Source: Geodermatophilus telluris
Lineage (GTDB): Bacteria; Actinomycetota; Actinomycetes; Mycobacteriales; Geodermatophilaceae
Assembly (NCBI RefSeq): GCF_900102745.1
Contig: NZ_FMZF01000008.1
Coordinates: 62,001-126,000, forward strand
Direction: 5' to 3'
DNA: 64,000 nt
The position numbers and the translations under genes were made by a program. The notes under the pieces were generated by a model that made no database searches, was not told the origin of the DNA, and was given only the letters and a program-made list of their open reading frames with translations. How positions within the stretch are numbered: position 1 is the first letter of the stretch; every line of letters begins with the position of its first letter. Shown here in pieces: positions 62,880 to 64,000 of this stretch.

Positions 62880-64000
62880 TCAGAACGGTGGCGGGTCGTC
62901 CGGGTCGGCCGGCTCCAGTGGCGGACTCTCGGCGGGTGGCGGTGGTGGTCGCATCCCCGGTGGTCGGGTGGTCCTGGTGATGCCCGAAGGGGTGGTCACG
63001 GTGAGCACGCCGTCGGCGCCCATCTGTAAGCGCCAGCCGCGGGCGAAGGTCTTCAGGCGGTGGTGGCTGCGGCACAGGCAGCACAGGTTGGCGCAGTCGG
63101 TGGGCCCGCCGCAGGCGTGCGGGATGACGTGGTCGGCGTCGGCCCACCCCACGCGCTGGCCGCAGCCGGGGAAGCGGCAGGTGCGGTCGCGGGTGTGCAC
63201 GAACACCTGCTGCGCCGCACTCGGGTCGTGCCGAGCGACCGGGGCGGGCCGGTCGAGCACCGCACACCCGCAGTCGTCGTCCGGATGGGTAGCGCATCCC
63301 CGCTGGGCGAGGCGGCGGAGCTGGCCGAGGGTGGTGGTGGCGCGCAGGGTGCCGTCGTGCTCGGTGAGCGCCAGCGTCGCCGACCCACCGTCCGGGGTGC
63401 GCAGGCCCAGCCCGTCGAGCTGGGCGAGCAGCTCGCGCAGCTGACCGATGGTGATCGGCAGCCTGTTCACCTCACCCGCCTCGGCCGACTCCCCGCGCAG
63501 CGCACCGAGGGTGGCGACGAGCTGCAGGTGCGCGGTCACCGGCGGCCGCGAGTCGTCCCAGGGCCGCTGGATCAGATCCGCCAGCACCGCGGCCCGCAGC
63601 TGCCCGATCGGCCGCTCGTCACCGTCCCGCTTCAGGAGGACGGCGAGCTGGTCGACCAGGTCGACGCAGGCCGCCGCCACCGGTGCGGGCAGGTCGGCGG
63701 CCAGCGTGCTCATGCCCTCCCGCGGGGAGGGGTAGACGCGCACGTCGGCCTGCCGCTCCGCCTCCTTGCGCCGCGCATCGACGGCGTCGGCATCGACCGC
63801 GAGCAACGCGGCGACGGCCCGCTTGCGCAGCGTGTGGGTGGTCCAGCCGGCCGCCTGGCCGATCAGCCGTGACTCGACCTCGCGGGCGACGGCGGGGTCG
63901 GTGTGCTGCAGCACGTCGACGAGCACCTTCGCCCGCGCCTCGTCCAGCACGCCGTCCGCGAGTGCCGCCCAGGTCGCCGGCAGCGACTCCCGGTAGACCC
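62880..64000 (-). CDS. HNH endonuclease-domain protein with DUF222 (13E12 repeat family), 5' end outside window
   Basis: About 373 residues visible, open to the right edge. The N-terminal part has the DUF222 pattern (PATWAALADGVLDEARAKVLVDVLQHTDPAVAREVESRLI). The C-terminal HNH region reads CRFPGCGQRVGWADADHVIPHACGGPTDCANLCCLCRSHHRLK (given here in parts: CRFPGCGQ, DADHVIPH, NLCCLCRSHH), with zinc Cys pairs and the HNH histidines intact. These proteins are present in many copies in actinobacterial genomes, and some sit in mobile repeats. No insertion boundary is visible here. A Pro-rich tail ends the protein. Confidence 0.9.
   Translation of the reverse strand, partial: VYRESLPATWAALADGVLDEARAKVLVDVLQHTDPAVAREVESRLIGQAAGWTTHTLRKRAVAALLAVDADAVDARRKEAERQADVRVYPSPREGMSTLAADLPAPVAAACVDLVDQLAVLLKRDGDERPIGQLRAAVLADLIQRPWDDSRPPVTAHLQLVATLGALRGESAEAGEVNRLPITIGQLRELLAQLDGLGLRTPDGGSATLALTEHDGTLRATTTLGQLRRLAQRGCATHPDDDCGCAVLDRPAPVARHDPSAAQQVFVHTRDRTCRFPGCGQRVGWADADHVIPHACGGPTDCANLCCLCRSHHRLKTFARGWRLQMGADGVLTVTTPSGITRTTRPPGMRPPPPPAESPPLEPADPDDPPPF

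Noticed and set aside
62880..64000. HNH protein as part of a mobile element
   Set aside because: DUF222/HNH genes are abundant in actinobacteria and sometimes mobile, but no terminal repeats, target duplication or transposase is visible here, and the 5' end is outside the window.

Overview
The window is very GC-rich, densely coding, and full of GTG starts, short or overlapping gene junctions and actinobacterial families (WhiB, ECF42 sigma with its DGPF partner, PASTA kinase, 13E12-type HNH protein, ydaO-type riboswitch before a cell-wall protein). This indicates a high-GC actinobacterium. A Geodermatophilaceae-like genome is my best guess from gene content, but that is inference. No rRNA, tRNA, CRISPR array, integrase or transposase is visible. 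Gene content looks chromosomal.

Left part (1-15.2 kb): the 5' end of an alpha/beta hydrolase, then a minus-strand operon of three genes (reductase, a 1,834-residue single-chain biotin carboxylase/carboxyltransferase, and a KAS III with a ~300-residue N-terminal extension). Together these could turn acetyl-CoA into malonyl-CoA, acetoacetyl-CoA and 3-hydroxybutyryl-CoA. Next come a YciI protein, an AraC regulator divergent from a molybdopterin oxidoreductase, an MFS pump, and an ECF42 sigma/DGPF pair.

Signalling/redox island (15.4-24 kb): a P450 whose N-terminus is a five-codon repeat; a membrane Ser/Thr kinase divergent from an FHA protein with two PEETL motifs; and a minus-strand operon of a membrane-anchored secreted protein, a five-helix histidine-containing membrane protein and a 1,036-residue fusion of FHA, NapH/NosR-like Fe-S membrane segment, ferredoxin-like domain and NAD(P)H-type flavoprotein. 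This looks like an electron-transfer system under kinase/FHA control and is the best candidate here for an undescribed system.

Central catabolism (24.2-42.4 kb): a lipoprotein and WhiB2; a leucine-degradation cluster (acyl-CoA ligase, TetR, methylcrotonyl-CoA carboxylase beta and alpha, HMG-CoA lyase, acyl-CoA dehydrogenase), with the TetR/carboxylase promoter carrying three phased GTTAAC sites; a decayed methyltransferase/dienelactone hydrolase pair; then a sugar-type regulon of two Gfo/Idh/MocA oxidoreductases, a PmoA-like (DUF6807) protein, an MHS transporter, a DUF993 protein, a TIM-barrel isomerase and a LacI regulator, with LacI-type palindromes in front of three transcription units.

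Right part (42.4-64 kb): a secreted cell-wall protein behind a c-di-AMP riboswitch, glutamate dehydrogenase, an ArsC/Spx protein, an MFS pump, an accessory family-A DNA polymerase with two neighbours, a TetR/MFS/esterase run, a PASTA kinase with a long Pro-Thr repeat tail, pyruvate carboxylase, two small helix-hairpin-helix proteins, an orphan gene, a quinone oxidoreductase and a truncated HNH protein at the right edge.
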